Position numbers and translations under genes: made by a program. This document shows, in pieces, positions 44,971 to 56,468 of a stretch of DNA of 64,000 bases. This stretch comes from Acorus gramineus. Its lineage: Eukaryota > Streptophyta > Magnoliopsida > Acorales > Acoraceae. Where the stretch lies: assembly GCA_030737835.1 (NCBI GenBank), contig JAUJYN010000022.1:960712-1024711 (forward strand), written 5' to 3'. A model generated the notes under the pieces. It worked only from the letters and a program-made list of their open reading frames with translations, had not been told where the DNA came from and did not search any database. The stretch's first letter is position 1. Each line of letters opens with the position of its first letter.

Positions 44971-46324
44971 AATACCCCCAAACCTAGATTTTGCTAGTCC
45001 TCTAGCAACAAAGTGATTAAAAACAAGGATAAGGCCACTTTCGCAGGCTCTCACGGTTGCATTTAGCGTATGCAACAAGCCCTTAAACCCCTAGGTCACC
45101 CCTAGTGGACGAGTTTGACTCGTGAGGGTTTGCAGCGAATCTACCCACAAAATTCTTTTTTTTTTTTTTTTTTTTTTCTCTGCCATAATCCCATGATAGT
45201 ATCAAAGAGCTCAAGATATTAAATTCTTTTCAGAAAAGTACTTAATGTAATGACATGGTGTGCTCGTGAAAATCTGGACAACACTCAAGAGATTCAGACT
45301 CCTAAGTAGGAATTTTCCTTCTAATTGCTGTCGAATGGTTGGTTCTCCCTTAGACACTGAGTCAAAACCAGAATAGTCTACTAAGCCAGTAAGAGATTTG
45401 GATGTTCACTTTATTACCTCATGGGCTTTATATGTGATATTCCAGCTTACTTACTATCTTTTACAGGGAGGCTTTCACTCTATCACTGTCGAATCGGTCT
45501 TTAAACTTCAACATAATGATTGCTATGCTCTTTGTTCAGAGCACCTTAGATATTATCTCATTGATTTTTTTTTTCTTCTTCTTCTTTCTTTTTTTTTTTA
45601 AGACCTAATGATAAGTAGCCCTTTTCCACTGTACTTGTGATTCAATGGTTGCTTTTCAATTGATGTAAACCCTAACTCCTTATCAAGCAAACCAGTGAAC
45701 TAGACTTTTAGGTTCAACAGGTTTTAGAAAGTTCTTAACATTCTAGGCAATTATTAAGTCGACTCCACAAATTCATCTTAACTCAAAAATGCATCCAGAT
45801 GTGTAGTGACTTTTCCAATATCAAGCACTTAAGACCTACTAAAATAGAAATTAACATAAGAGTTCATGCTACCATCATAGGGATATAGGCATTTTTTTTT
45901 TTTTTTTTTGAATACTCTATCGTAACTGAGAATAATGAATCACATGATAAATTCAAAATGTCAAAAACCCCCCCAAACCTAATCCACACATTGTCCTCAA
46001 TGTTCATATGTTTGGACACGTGAAATATCAAGAAAGGAGAATAAAAAAGGAAGAATTTTACCATATCAAGTGATCACCATTGAACTGCTGCTATACGATG
46101 GCATCAAAACAATTTTGTTAGTTCAACATACTTTAAAATAAAGACTACATCCAATGACTCGATGATAGTGGATGCAAACAAACATAAAATCTAGACTAAA
46201 AATGGAAAATTACCTTAACTCCCCCAAACCTAGTTTACAGCATGAACAACGAAATGATGATTCGGGAGGAAAGGCAACCCAGGAAAATATAGTACAAAAT
46301 GATTACCAAGAGAGCTTAATCTTG
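44971..46324 (-). other. Athila 3' non-coding region with three polypurine-tract-like motifs
   Basis: The minus strand carries a CTAGGTTTGGGGG-type motif next to the LTR (about 44975-44988). Related motifs recur near 45968-45982 (ATTAGGTTTGGGGGG) and near 46217-46230 (CTAGGTTTGGGGGAG). There are long T runs at 45157-45177 and 45892-45909. I see no open frame above about 70 codons and no signal peptide or membrane segment, so no env gene. Confidence 0.75.
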
Positions 46325-49300
46325 CTAAATGGAATCATGGAGGTGAATGACCTCCGCTTTCTCCAACGGTAACTCCAAAAATGGTTTAAGTCGATGACCA
46401 TTCACTTTAAAAACATCGCCATTCTTTGGATTCTCAATCTCAATGGCACCATGGGAATAGACTGTTCTCACTAAATATGGGCCAGTCCAACGGGATCTCA
46501 GCTTTCCCGAAAAAATATGCAACCTCGAATTATAAAGAAGGACTTTCTGGCCCACGTCAAATGACTTCCGATGAATGGACTTGTCATGGAACACTTTCAT
46601 TTTCTCCTTATATATCTTTCCATTCTCATAGGCCTCATTGCGGATCTCTTCTAATTCAGCAAGTTGGAGTTTCCTCTGGGCTCCAGCTTCAGAAAGTTCA
46701 AAATTCAATTGCTTAATAGCCCAAAATGCACGATGTTCTAATTCAACAGGCAAATGGCAAGCTTTTCCAAAGACAATCCTATAGGGAGACATACCAAGGT
46801 TGGTCTTATAAGCAGTTCTATAGGCCCATAATGAATCATTTAATTTCAAGGACCAGTCTTTTCGAGTTGAATTTACTGTTTTCTCTAAAATTTGCTTAAT
46901 TTGCCTATTGGACACCTCAACCTGACCACTAGTCTGGGGATGATAGGGTGTAGACACCTTATGAGTGATAGAGTATTTCCTCATGAGACTCTCAAAAGAA
47001 CGATTGCAGAAATGAGTTCCTCTATCACTTATAATGACACGAGGGGTTCCAAAACGAGAGAAAATATTTTCTTTAATAAATCTTATAACAACCTTGTTAT
47101 CATTCGTTTTACATGGTATTGCTTCCACCCACTTAGAGACATAGTCAACTGCCAGAAGAATGTATAGATTTCCATATGAATTCGGAAAGGGTCCCATAAA
47201 ATCAATGCCCCAAACATCAAAAATTTCAATGATTAGAATAGGATTGAGTGGCATCATGTTTCTTCTTGTAATTTTTCCCAATTGTTGGCATCTCTCACAA
47301 CTTGCACAATATTCAGCTGCATCCCTAAAAATGGTGGGCCAATAAAAGCCACATTGTAAAATTTTAGCAGCAGTCTTTCTAGCACTAAAATGACCACCAC
47401 ATGCCTGGTCATGACAAAATGATAGGACACTTCGACACTCAGAATTTGGAATACATCTCCTAATGATCTGATCAGGACAGTGTTTGAACAGGTAAGGATC
47501 ATCCCAGTAAAAGTGCTTGACTTTGGATAAAAATCTAAATCTATCTTGTTTGGACCAATGAGAAGGCATTTCACCAGTAACAAGGTAGTTCACAATATCA
47601 GCAAACCAAGGTAATGTAGACACTTCCATTAACTGCTCATCAGGAAAAATTTCATTCACAGGAAGGTCTTCAATAGGATCTAGAGTTAACCGAGAAAGAT
47701 GGTCAGCTACAACATTTTCAGAGCCTTTCTTATCATGGATTTCTAAATCAAATTCCTGTAGCAATAGAATCCAACGGATGAGACGGGCCTTAGCATCTTT
47801 CTTGGATAGAAGGTGCCTAAGAGCCGCATGATCAGAATAGACATTAACCTTAGAACCTATCAGATATGAACGAAATTTCTCTAGGGCAAAGACTACAGCT
47901 AGGAATTCTTTCTCAGTGGTGGAATAGTGAAGCTGTGCATCATTCAAAGTCCTACTGGCATAGGATATCACATGGGGGAGTTTATTAATTCGCTGACCCA
48001 AAACAACACCTATAGCATAGTCAGAGGCATCACACATGAGTTCAAAGGGTTGGGTCCAATCTGGAGGTCTAATGATAGGGGCTGAGGTTAACTCCTTTTT
48101 TAAGCTTTCAAAGGCTTGCATACATTCAACATCAAATTCAAAGGGAATATCTTTAGCCAACAAATTGCTTAAGGGTCTAGCCTTTTTACTAAAATCCTTA
48201 ATGAATCTCCTATAAAATCCTGCATGCCCCAAAAATGATCGAATTTCCTTAACAGTCCTTGGGGGAGGAAGATTAGTAATTAAATCAATCTTGGCTTTGT
48301 CTACCTCAATACCTTTATCAGAAACCACATGACCCAAAACAATTCCCCTTTTCACCATAAAGTTACATTTCTCCCAATTCAGTACTAAATTTTTCTCCTT
48401 ACACCTGATTAGTACAAGAGAGAGGTGGTGTAAGCAATCAGAAAATGTTGATCCAAATACTGAGAAATCATCCATGAATACCTCAAGGAAACGCTCTACC
48501 ATATCAGAGAAAATGCTAATCATACACCGCTGAAAAGTCGCTGGTGCATTGCATAACCCAAATGGCATGCGACGGTAAGCAAATGTCCCAAAAGGACAGG
48601 TGAAGGTGGTTTTCTCCTGATCTTCTGGAGCTATGGGAATTTGATTATAACCAGAATAACCATCAAGGAAGCAATAAAAAGCATGACCGGCCAACCTTTC
48701 TAGCATTTGATCTATGAATGGGAGTGGAAAATGATCCTTCCTAGTGGCAGAATTTAGTTTACGGTAATCAATGCATACACGCCATTTAGTTTGTACTCTA
48801 GTGGGAACTAACTCATTATCATCATTCTTTACCACCGTAATGCCAGATTTCTTAGGAACAACATGAATCGGGCTTACCCATTTACTATCAGAAATGGGAT
48901 AAATGATCCCAACATCAAGAAGTTTCAAAACTTCTGCTCTTACAACCTCCTTCATGACCGGATTCAAACGCCTTTGTGATTCCCTAGAAATACTTGTATT
49001 GTCCTCAAGATGAATTCGGTGTTGAACGACAGATGGACTTATTCCTTTAATGTCTGCCATACTCCACCCAATGGCCTCTTTATGTTCCCTAAGGACACTG
49101 ATTAGCTCACCTTCTTGTTCCTCATTAAGATCAGAAGCAATAATTACAGGAAGGGTTTCAGCTGAACCTAAGAAAACATATTTTAAATTGTTAGGAAGAG
49201 GTTTAAGTTCTAGCTTGGGAGGCTCATCAATGGAAGGAAGAGGTGGTGATTGAGAAAGAGGAAGAGGCTCAGGCTTTGGTTGCCACTTATTAAATGGGAT

Positions 49301-51769
49301 GGTTGTTTCTGAATCTAGGAGAGCATTTACTTCCATGATCGATTTTTCCATATCAAAATTTTCTCCAAAGTGGGCAAGGCAAAACTCTAAAGGATCTTTC
49401 GTGCTCATAGAATGATGTTTCAAATCTTCAATTATTTCCTCAATAGAATTTACATCCTCTAATTCATCATTATAATCTCCTGGTTGTTTTCTAATGTGGA
49501 AGATATTTAGGTCAACTGTCATATTTCCAAAAGATAATTTCATCAATCCATTTCGACAGTTAATCAAAGCATTAGATGTAGCCAGGAATGGTCTGCCTAA
49601 AATTACAGGAATTTGCCCCTTTGGGTTCAGAACAGGTTGGGTTTCTAAAACTATAAAGTCAACAGGAAAGATGAAATCCCCAACCTTAATCAGGACATCC
49701 TCAATGACACCTTTAGGAATTTTCACAGATCGATCTGCTAATTGTAAGGTCACTGGGGTAGGTCTCAATTCTCCTATGCCTAACTGTTTGTACACTGAAT
49801 AGGGCAGTAGATTTACACTCGCACCTAAGTCTAGCAAAGCTCGATCAATACGAGTGTCTCCAATCACACATGAAATGGTAGGACAACCTGGGTCCTTATA
49901 CTTGATTGGAGTTACATGGGATGCTAGGAAAGCTTTCTTGGGTACATTGTTGGTCCTCTTTTGGGTGCATAAGTCCTTCAAAAATTTAGCATATGCTGGT
50001 ACTTGTTGGATAGCATCTAGGAGCGGAATGTTCACGCGAACTTGCTTAAACACTTCTAAAATTTTATCTAGCTGGGTAGATTTCTTAGTTGAACCTAATC
50101 GCTGAGGATATGGGGCCTTGGGAACATAAATTCTCCCAGGAGAATCATTGGGCTTTGCTTTCTCTGGGATGGATGGGCTAGGAGGGATGGGTTCAGAACC
50201 TGGGTCCTCATGAATAAATTTGGGCTTGTCCTTATCATCTTCAACATCATTATTAGGCATAATAACCTTGTTGTCCACTTGTCTACCAGACCTAAGAGTA
50301 GTGATTGCATTAACCTGGTTGGACTGGTTACTAGAAGAATCTTGGATTTGTCCTTGAAGAATGGGTCCTCTAGGGTTAGGCTCAGGTTGACTAGGAAATT
50401 TTCCTTTCTCTCTCTCATTCATGGTGGTGGCCAATTGACCAACTTGAATCTCGAGACGGGAGATTGCCTGTGTGGTGGATTGAAGGATTTGCCCTGTAGA
50501 TTGCATAAATTGATTCAAAGTGGCAGACATCTGGGAGGATGATTGAGTTAGATTTTGAGTGGACTTCATAAGAACATCTAATCCTTTCTCAAAGGAAGAG
50601 AACTTCTTCTCATTTTCTATTTGAAACCCAGGCGGAGGAAATGGAGTAGGAATGGGTCCTGTGTTTGGTCTAGGATACATGGGAGCTTGAGGAGGTCCCT
50701 GTGGGCCTCCCTGGTGTGGGCCTTGAGTCCACGACAGATTTGGATGATTCCTCCATCCAGGATTATAAGTTTGAGCATATGGGTCATTTTTCCTCCACTG
50801 TAAGCTATTGGCATGTTCGGCCCAACTTTCCTTGTGGGATGACAGGGAAGGACAGTCTTCCGCTAGGTGATTTGAAGATTTACATAAAATGCAGAGAATA
50901 GTAGAGTTGGAGGTGGAGACTTGATTAACATAATCATGATTTGGTTTCATCTCTAGGGCCTCCACTCTACGAATGAGAGATGCAAACTTGGCTTCAGACT
51001 CAAAGCTACTATCAATGGAATGAATACCTCCCTTAGAAGGCATGGGTTTCTCAGGCTCTCTAATTGTCTCCCATTGCATGGATTTTTCAGCTACTTCTTC
51101 CAAAAATGCCCATGCTTCAGTTTCATTTTTATTGGTAAATTCACCACTACACATTGATTCAACCATAGTCCTTGTGGTGTAATTCAAACCTTCATATAAA
51201 ATTTGCACTAATCTCCAAACCTCAAATCCATGATGAGGACATTGCAACAACAAGTCCTTGAATCTCTCTAAATATCTCCATAAAGATTCTCCCTCCTTTT
51301 GAATGAATTGATTTATATTCATGCGAATCTTAGCAGTTTTATGATTAGGAAAGAACTTCTTCAAAAATATCATAACTAATTGATCCCAAGTGGTGATAGA
51401 TTTTGCGGGTAGAGCATACAACCACTTTTTAGCATTATCTTTGAGGGAGAAGTTGATTAACCTCAACCGGATTGAATCATCAGTTAGCTGTTGAAGTTTT
51501 AGAGTGGAACAAACTTCCTCAAATTCCCTAATGAAAAGATATGGATCCTCAGATCCATCAAATTTTGGGAGCATATTAATCATCCCAGGCTTGATCTCAA
51601 AGTTGTTAGCATTGGTTGTTGGTAACACAATGCATGAGGGTTGCGTAGTTCTAGATGGATACATGTAATCCTTCAAGGTCTTTGGAATGACATCTACTGT
51701 GTTATCCATGGTGATGGTTGAATCGGTACGAATCAATCGGTTTTTAGAATCCCTAGACCAAATGCTCAT
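46325..51769 (-). CDS. gag-pol: Athila gag-pol polyprotein, intact (1814 aa)
   Basis: A single open frame begins [17 protein letters not shown]. Gag holds a capsid-like domain (about residues 60-250; [37 protein letters not shown]) and a CX2CX4HX4C knuckle ([14 protein letters not shown], about 292-306). The protease has [16 protein letters not shown] near 644, with DLG in place of the usual DTG or DSG. Reverse transcriptase has [19 protein letters not shown] and catalytic FMDD near 1098-1101. RNase H starts near 1246 ([10 protein letters not shown]). Integrase has its HHCC zinc domain at about 1456-1493 and D-D35-E residues near 1521 (GIDFMG), 1581 (SDRG) and 1617 (GQVEVS). The [19 protein letters not shown] motif and the tRNA-Asp PBS indicate Athila. 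The start is the first ATG after a leader full of stops. No internal break is visible, so the copy may still be competent. Confidence 0.95.
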   Translation of the reverse strand: MSIWSRDSKNRLIRTDSTITMDNTVDVIPKTLKDYMYPSRTTQPSCIVLPTTNANNFEIKPGMINMLPKFDGSEDPYLFIREFEEVCSTLKLQQLTDDSIRLRLINFSLKDNAKKWLYALPAKSITTWDQLVMIFLKKFFPNHKTAKIRMNINQFIQKEGESLWRYLERFKDLLLQCPHHGFEVWRLVQILYEGLNYTTRTMVESMCSGEFTNKNETEAWAFLEEVAEKSMQWETIREPEKPMPSKGGIHSIDSSFESEAKFASLIRRVEALEMKPNHDYVNQVSTSNSTILCILCKSSNHLAEDCPSLSSHKESWAEHANSLQWRKNDPYAQTYNPGWRNHPNLSWTQGPHQGGPQGPPQAPMYPRPNTGPIPTPFPPPGFQIENEKKFSSFEKGLDVLMKSTQNLTQSSSQMSATLNQFMQSTGQILQSTTQAISRLEIQVGQLATTMNEREKGKFPSQPEPNPRGPILQGQIQDSSSNQSNQVNAITTLRSGRQVDNKVIMPNNDVEDDKDKPKFIHEDPGSEPIPPSPSIPEKAKPNDSPGRIYVPKAPYPQRLGSTKKSTQLDKILEVFKQVRVNIPLLDAIQQVPAYAKFLKDLCTQKRTNNVPKKAFLASHVTPIKYKDPGCPTISCVIGDTRIDRALLDLGASVNLLPYSVYKQLGIGELRPTPVTLQLADRSVKIPKGVIEDVLIKVGDFIFPVDFIVLETQPVLNPKGQIPVILGRPFLATSNALINCRNGLMKLSFGNMTVDLNIFHIRKQPGDYNDELEDVNSIEEIIEDLKHHSMSTKDPLEFCLAHFGENFDMEKSIMEVNALLDSETTIPFNKWQPKPEPLPLSQSPPLPSIDEPPKLELKPLPNNLKYVFLGSAETLPVIIASDLNEEQEGELISVLREHKEAIGWSMADIKGISPSVVQHRIHLEDNTSISRESQRRLNPVMKEVVRAEVLKLLDVGIIYPISDSKWVSPIHVVPKKSGITVVKNDDNELVPTRVQTKWRVCIDYRKLNSATRKDHFPLPFIDQMLERLAGHAFYCFLDGYSGYNQIPIAPEDQEKTTFTCPFGTFAYRRMPFGLCNAPATFQRCMISIFSDMVERFLEVFMDDFSVFGSTFSDCLHHLSLVLIRCKEKNLVLNWEKCNFMVKRGIVLGHVVSDKGIEVDKAKIDLITNLPPPRTVKEIRSFLGHAGFYRRFIKDFSKKARPLSNLLAKDIPFEFDVECMQAFESLKKELTSAPIIRPPDWTQPFELMCDASDYAIGVVLGQRINKLPHVISYASRTLNDAQLHYSTTEKEFLAVVFALEKFRSYLIGSKVNVYSDHAALRHLLSKKDAKARLIRWILLLQEFDLEIHDKKGSENVVADHLSRLTLDPIEDLPVNEIFPDEQLMEVSTLPWFADIVNYLVTGEMPSHWSKQDRFRFLSKVKHFYWDDPYLFKHCPDQIIRRCIPNSECRSVLSFCHDQACGGHFSARKTAAKILQCGFYWPTIFRDAAEYCASCERCQQLGKITRRNMMPLNPILIIEIFDVWGIDFMGPFPNSYGNLYILLAVDYVSKWVEAIPCKTNDNKVVIRFIKENIFSRFGTPRVIISDRGTHFCNRSFESLMRKYSITHKVSTPYHPQTSGQVEVSNRQIKQILEKTVNSTRKDWSLKLNDSLWAYRTAYKTNLGMSPYRIVFGKACHLPVELEHRAFWAIKQLNFELSEAGAQRKLQLAELEEIRNEAYENGKIYKEKMKVFHDKSIHRKSFDVGQKVLLYNSRLHIFSGKLRSRWTGPYLVRTVYSHGAIEIENPKNGDVFKVNGHRLKPFLELPLEKAEVIHLHDSI

Positions 51770-52615
51770 AAATCAAAATATCTCAAATCAAGAATATACT
51801 TTCACAACCAACATATTAAGATTTATCTTGTTAAGTGACGGAGGATGATTTTTAAAAGATCTAGTTGTTGAGGATCTTCCTCCTTAAAGGACAGCTCCTA
51901 ACTGTTCCAAGATATGCCTTAAGCTTGCCAGTTAACGATCAACCACTCAACAACCAGGAAAGTGTAAAGGATTAGTGGGGGGTCTTCCACGCTTTCGCGT
52001 GTTCCTCAATTAAGTAACCACGTCCTTTAAGGTAGAAACCTTATGAAACCACTTTCCTAGACATCATTAAACGGTTAATGGCTCACTGGAGTATCTCTTG
52101 GCGTCTCTTGTCCTATTGAGCTCGAAAACCTAGGGCCAAGTCTACTTCATCTTATTTTAATTAGGCTCATGGGTTTGACAAATGCTCAAGATGATGATTT
52201 GTGGGCCAAGGAAGGGCGATGAAATCCCCACCTTATGTTATGTGGGACAACCCTTAGATGGATTAATTAATGTATGCTAATTGAAAAATGCACACACCGA
52301 AAATCCCAATCAACCCCAAAAGTAACCCACTTGCAGAAGATTCGTGGGTGAATGAAATACTCACAACTCACACACAGTGAGGGAAGAATTAAATCCACCT
52401 TTTTGCCGTGATGAAATGGTTCACCTTAGGGTCGCCTTCGAACACTTTTGGATACTCGTTTAGAGAAAGAATGGTCTAAGCCTTACACCATTCTTTGTTG
52501 TGTTCTTGTAGGTTCTTGATATCCTGCAAAATATGAAGAGAAAAAATCAGCAAAAGTAAAGAAAAAAAAAACTAATCCGAAAGATAAATCAACATCAAAT
52601 ATAATATGAAACAAT
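51770..52615 (-). other. Athila 5' untranslated leader
   Basis: About 850 bp between the PBS and the gag start with no long open frame. I see no conserved motif beyond short A-rich runs near 52560-52570. Packaging and dimerisation signals would be expected here but cannot be recognised by eye. Confidence 0.6.
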
Positions 52616-52633
52616 TCCCCGGCAACGGCGCCA
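52616..52633 (-). other. Athila PBS, complementary to tRNA-Asp
   Basis: On the minus strand TGGCGCCGTTGCCGGGGA begins six bases after the 5' LTR end. This sequence is the well-known tRNA-Asp-type PBS of Athila elements. Confidence 0.92.
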
Positions 52634-52639
52634 AAAACT

Positions 52640-54069
52640 TGATTGATTATTAAAGTTGTTATTAATTACCGCAAGTGCACGGATCATTACAGAAGTATAG
52701 ATCTAGCAAATACGGGTCGATCCCACAGAGAATTGTTCAAATTAAATTATTAATTGATTTACCTAATCGAATTAGACAGGACGATTGATGAAGGTTTATT
52801 TTTTATTTTTATTTTTTTTAAAAAAATGAATATTAATATAAAAAGATAACTAGGGTTTTAGAATCCACCATGCAATACCAATTTAGGGGTTATATTCAAA
52901 TGTGAAACTCCACCATATAACTCAATCAATATTGACGTTAGTCAAATACCAATCGGAAATTAAATATTTAAAATCATATTAATTATTTCATAAAATGATC
53001 TATCTCCCTTCCCTTTATAAAATCTACCAACTCAATATTCAACTTGTTAAGAAGAGCATAAAATATCAGAGAACCTAATCAAAGCATATTTTATCAAATC
53101 AAATACAAGAGATTTTTGAAGAAGGTAATAAGAAATTCACATGAAAGGTTTCAAAAGAGAATTGAAGGAGAGATTGATATTCAATAAAGCAAACAATATG
53201 GAGAATTCAGATCTAAATATAAAATCCTAAACTAGCATTGCATGGTTTCATCTTCAACCCTAGTTGAAGATTTAGCTACTAGAAAACATGATCAAACTAA
53301 ATAAAAAATCAAAAATAAAAGACATCATATTATTGAAAAATTCTTGAAAATAAAAATACTAAAGTAATATTAAAATTCAGATCTAAATATATACAAACAT
53401 CCAAAGATATGAGATGAAAAGAAAAACAAAAACAAAGCAAAACTCTTGAATCTTTCTTCTCCTTTGGTTGTCCCTTTGCCTCCTTCTTTGATTGGCTTCA
53501 TATGTGTTCCTTTTATAGCCTCCAGCCTTGAATCTTGACCATTGATTTGCAATGAATTGGATGGTTAAGATTGGCCATCAACCTTCCTCATATGAATATT
53601 TGACAATTTTAGCAGGTAAAATCTTTCATTCCCGTCATTAATTTTCTGCAGAATCTTCGGATGAATTTTTGACCCCTAATGAGGTGGAATTGCAAAATAT
53701 TCATGAAACATTGATTTGTAGATCTTGAAAATATCTTTTCAACGCCATATTTGGGCCAAAATACGATATTTGAGGCAAAAGTTATGGTCAAAATAGTGGG
53801 ACGGTTTTAAAATTGATTTGAAGAATATTTGATTTTTGATTCTCTCTTCACCAAATCTTTATCTAGCATAATTTTGGATCTTCAAGAATCCTCTTGATTC
53901 TCCTTCATATCTTTAAATGCTTTATAGAATATTTTGCATTGATAATCATCATTTATCTCAATTACCTGCAATAACAAATAAATTCTGAATATTAGTCATT
54001 ATTACACATAAAATTAGGAAATAGAAAACTAAATTAAGGGGATTAAATGTGCAAATAATACGCTTATCA
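52640..54069 (-). repeat. Athila 5' LTR
   Basis: 1430 bp with the same TGAT...ATCA termini as 43521-44970. It lacks about 10 bases near 53490 and about 11 near 53830 relative to the 3' LTR. The high similarity dates the insertion as recent. Confidence 0.95.
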
Positions 54070-54134
54070 CCTGGTACTGCGAGGAATATGTCAGCATCAT
54101 CGGGACCATGGAGGAGGAGATCCCGGACGCCTAT
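54070..54134 (+). pseudogene. PMD gene relic, remainder of the exon interrupted by Athila
   Basis: It starts with the CCTGG duplication and encodes WYCEEYVSIIGTMEEEIPDAY before a GTAAGA donor (54135). Discounting one duplication copy, this continues the frame of 43221-43520 across the insertion. That is direct evidence that the two parts were one exon. Confidence 0.75.
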
Positions 54135-54207
54135 GTAAGAAAAGCCCTTTTCTCTTTCTTTTGCCTTTTTTTTTACATGTGTTTTTAAAATGTATCTTCT
54201 TATGTAG

Positions 54208-54677
54208 GTTGAGCTGAATGAGTTGGAGAAGAAACTCAAGACTGCCAACGAGCTCCTCCAAGCATGGGCCGGGCAGGTAGAGGGGTTACGGGTGCAGAGG
54301 CGACGTCTGCAGGAGCGAGTTAAGGTCCTTGAGGCATAGGTTGATGATATGTTGAGAGTGAGAGCCGACGGTGCTTCTTCTTCTTCTGCTCCTCCTCCAT
54401 TCATTGCCTTTGATCGAGAGCTTGAATTAATGGACGAGCTAGGCATGGCCCAGAGTGAGCTCTTGGCCACTCGGATGGAGTTCAATCACGCTAGGGAGAG
54501 GGCCGCGAGGGTTGAGGATGAGGTGGACTTGTTGCAGTCCGAGAGAGCTCTGAGAGAGGAGGAGATGGACCAGCTGCGGTCCCGTATCGTGCTGACGGAG
54601 GAGGAGTCTTCCACTCTAGGTCGTGAGCGGGACCCCCTCCAGGCTAGAGTGTCAGAGTTGGAGATGTCGGCCGGCGT
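54208..54677 (+). pseudogene. PMD gene relic, last visible exon (coiled-coil tail), cut by element F
   Basis: After TTATGTAG it encodes VELNELEKKLKTANELLQAW, a TAG at 54337, then MDELGMAQSELLATRMEF, VEDEVDLLQSERALREEEMD and LRSRIVLTEEESSTLGRERD. The heptad-like leucine spacing and high Glu/Arg content indicate a coiled coil. Coding ends at 54677, where the LTR of element F begins. Confidence 0.7.
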
Positions 54678-54832
54678 TGTTGATACCCTAATTTTGACCG
54701 TCCAAAGAAAGGAAATTTACTTCAAGTAATATTGGAAACCACCACATTTGGACATTCAATAGAAAACTTCCTCAGAAACCGAAACCGAAAACCCTAAAGT
54801 CCAACACTTAAAAATATCTAAGAGCCTGGACA

Positions 54833-55535
54833 GGGGCGGCTACTTAAGAGTAGCCACCCCATTCTGGGCGGCTAGTTACAACTAGCCGCCCCCTTGACTG
54901 ACCCCAAACCTCATTCCTGGATGGGACATAAAGCAAGCATGATTGCGGTGGATTGTCCCTTTTAGCTGCCCCATCTCAGCCGGTTCATCCTTAGTAACCG
55001 TCCCAAGCCACCGCTTCTCAGAGATGGGACATATGGCAGGTTATGATGGGGCAGCTACTTGAGAGTAGCTGCCCCTCACTGGGCGGCTAAACACCATTAG
55101 CCGCCTCTCACCTGGACATTGTCAGAGAACAAAGATCTAATGGGAGGTCAAATCAAGCACCTTATTATCCATTTTGATCTATTGTCCAGTGGACATTCCT
55201 ATACCCCTTTTTACTATAAATAGGGGGGCAACCAATTCATATCAATATCATAAATTCCATAATCAATACCCATCAATAACCCCCCAACCACCCACATTCC
55301 CAACCATCAAGCCACACCACTACTTCAAACCCTTGAGAGAAAAGTGAGAGAGAAACCCGTTTTTCTACACCAAACCACTTCCAAATCCACTCTCCAAAAC
55401 CCAGGCTAAACCTGGTTTAACCTCTGCCAAAACTGAACCCAAACCCTACCCAGGTTCTACCCAATTGAACCAGACACCAGGCGGCTACCCATAACTAGCC
55501 GCCCCCCACCAGGCGGCTAAACCCAACTAGCCGAC
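54833..55535 (+). repeat. Six reiterated hairpins in the element F LTR
   Basis: Inverted repeats of the form GGCGGCTA...TAGCCGCC lie at about 54833-54860, 54866-54892, 55050-55077, 55081-55105, 55478-55505 and 55509-55535. Loops are 6-11 bases. Stem bases vary together in some copies (GGCAGCTA paired with TAGCTGCC at 55050-55077), which suggests the pairing matters. Confidence 0.8.
55215..55222 (+). promoter_or_regulatory. TATA box of the element F LTR
   Basis: TATAAATA in the context ACTATAAATAGGGG, a strong plant TATA box. Transcription would start about 30 bp downstream, which fits a U3/R boundary near 55250. Confidence 0.8.
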
Positions 55536-55755
55536 CCTTCCCTAGCACACCTCAAGTCCCAATTCTCCTCTAGTCAGGTTCCTGAAGCAGAAGAGGATCC
55601 CTGTCTTCACCTCTGTGTACGGCATATCCGTGTCTCAGAGCAAAGACCCCACAAACTCCCCACGAAGGCGATCAAATTCGCCCCTACTTTTCCTGCTTTT
55701 TTTTTAAAAAAAACCAGGTGGCGATCACAACCACGCTTAAATCCTCCTGAGGATC

Positions 55756-55953
55756 CCCACCACCCCTTCTGAGAGATGATCCGACCAAGTTCTACCAAGG
55801 CGTAGCTCTCCGGGAATGGAACCCCCCCACCACCCCTTCCGAGAGACGATCCGACCGAGTTCTGCCAAAGCGCAGCTCTCCGGGAACAGAACCCCCCCAC
55901 CACCCCTTCCGAGAGACGATCCGACCGAGTCCTGCCAAGGCGCAGCTCTCTGA
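55756..55953 (+). repeat. 70-bp tandem repeat, about 2.8 copies, in the element F LTR
   Basis: The block CACCACCCCTTCCGAGAGAC followed by GATCCGACCGAGTTCTGCC recurs every 70 bp, with starts near 55759, 55829 and 55899. The second and third copies are closer to each other than to the first. Confidence 0.9.
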
Positions 55954-56070
55954 ACCCGAGCCTCCGAAGAACCCCCACACACGCACAGACCACCGGAGGA
56001 CCGCCGAGGAGGAAGGAAGAGAGGGCCCCCTTTCATTCCTTTTTCCTTCCAAAATCCGATACCGACAGCC

Positions 56071-56088
56071 TGGCGATCACGGTGGGAC
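56071..56088 (+). other. PBS-like site of element F
   Basis: TGGCGATCACGGTGGGAC begins three bases after the proposed LTR end. It starts with TGG as expected for pairing to a tRNA CCA end. The priming tRNA is not identified; Tat/Ogre elements often use tRNA-Arg, but I cannot confirm a match. Confidence 0.55.
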
Positions 56089-56227
56089 TTCCCTCGTGAA
56101 AGACAACAAAAGGTAATCCTCTTCTGCTTCCTCCCAATAACCTGACTAGAATGCCATCACCCCTCTAGGAAAGCTAGGATTTCTCACCCCTCAAGTCTGA
56201 TCCTCCTCTACTTTGCATTACAACATC

Positions 56228-56405
56228 CTTTACTGCTTTAAGCCGCACACAGCTGCGCACCCCTTTATTGCTTTAAGCCGCACACAGCTGCGCACCCCTT
56301 TTACTGCTTTAAGCCGCACACAGCTGCGCACCCTTTACTGCTTTAAGCCGCACACAGCTGCGCACCCTTTACTGCTTTAAGCTGCACACAGCTGCGCACC
56401 CCTTT
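56228..56405 (+). repeat. Five tandem copies of a 35-38-bp repeat in the element F leader
   Basis: Each unit is close to TTACTGCTTTAAGCCGCACA followed by CAGCTGCGCACCCC. Length varies by one to three bases in the C and T runs. A degenerate sixth unit follows to about 56430. There are no spacers, so this is an ordinary minisatellite. Confidence 0.92.
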
Positions 56406-56468
56406 ACCGCTTTATTTACTACTTTAAGTCTGCATTCATTTACACCTATGCTTTTCCATATTCACACC

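Larger units (their letters stand above)
43521..54069 (-). mobile_element. Complete Athila-lineage Ty3/gypsy element inserted in the PMD gene relic
   Basis: 10,549 bp. On the minus strand the order is 5' LTR 52640-54069, PBS 52616-52633, leader, gag-pol 51769-46325, 3' non-coding region, polypurine tract (near 44971-44985) and 3' LTR 43521-44970. The two LTRs differ by roughly twenty substitutions and a few small indels by eye, so it is young. The reading frame is intact. No env-like frame is present between pol and the 3' LTR. Confidence 0.93.
54678..56067 (+). mobile_element. 5' LTR of element F (Tat/Ogre-like)
   Basis: It runs from TGTTGATACCC to GATACCGACA, followed three bases later by a PBS-like TGGCGATCACGG. 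Length 1390 bp. It contains a TATAAATA box at 55215-55222, six small GGCGGCTA hairpins and a 70-bp tandem repeat. The partner LTR is not in the window, so the ends rest on the TG...CA termini and the PBS alone. Confidence 0.65.

Noticed and set aside
44971..46324. Possible env gene of the Athila element
   Set aside because: No open frame over about 70 codons, no signal peptide, no membrane segment on the element's strand.
46426..50901. Plus-strand open frames antisense to the Athila gag-pol
   Set aside because: Short, no recognisable domain, and fully explained as shadows of the conserved minus-strand frame.
56228..56405. CRISPR-like array
   Set aside because: Units are contiguous without spacers and the context is a plant retrotransposon leader.
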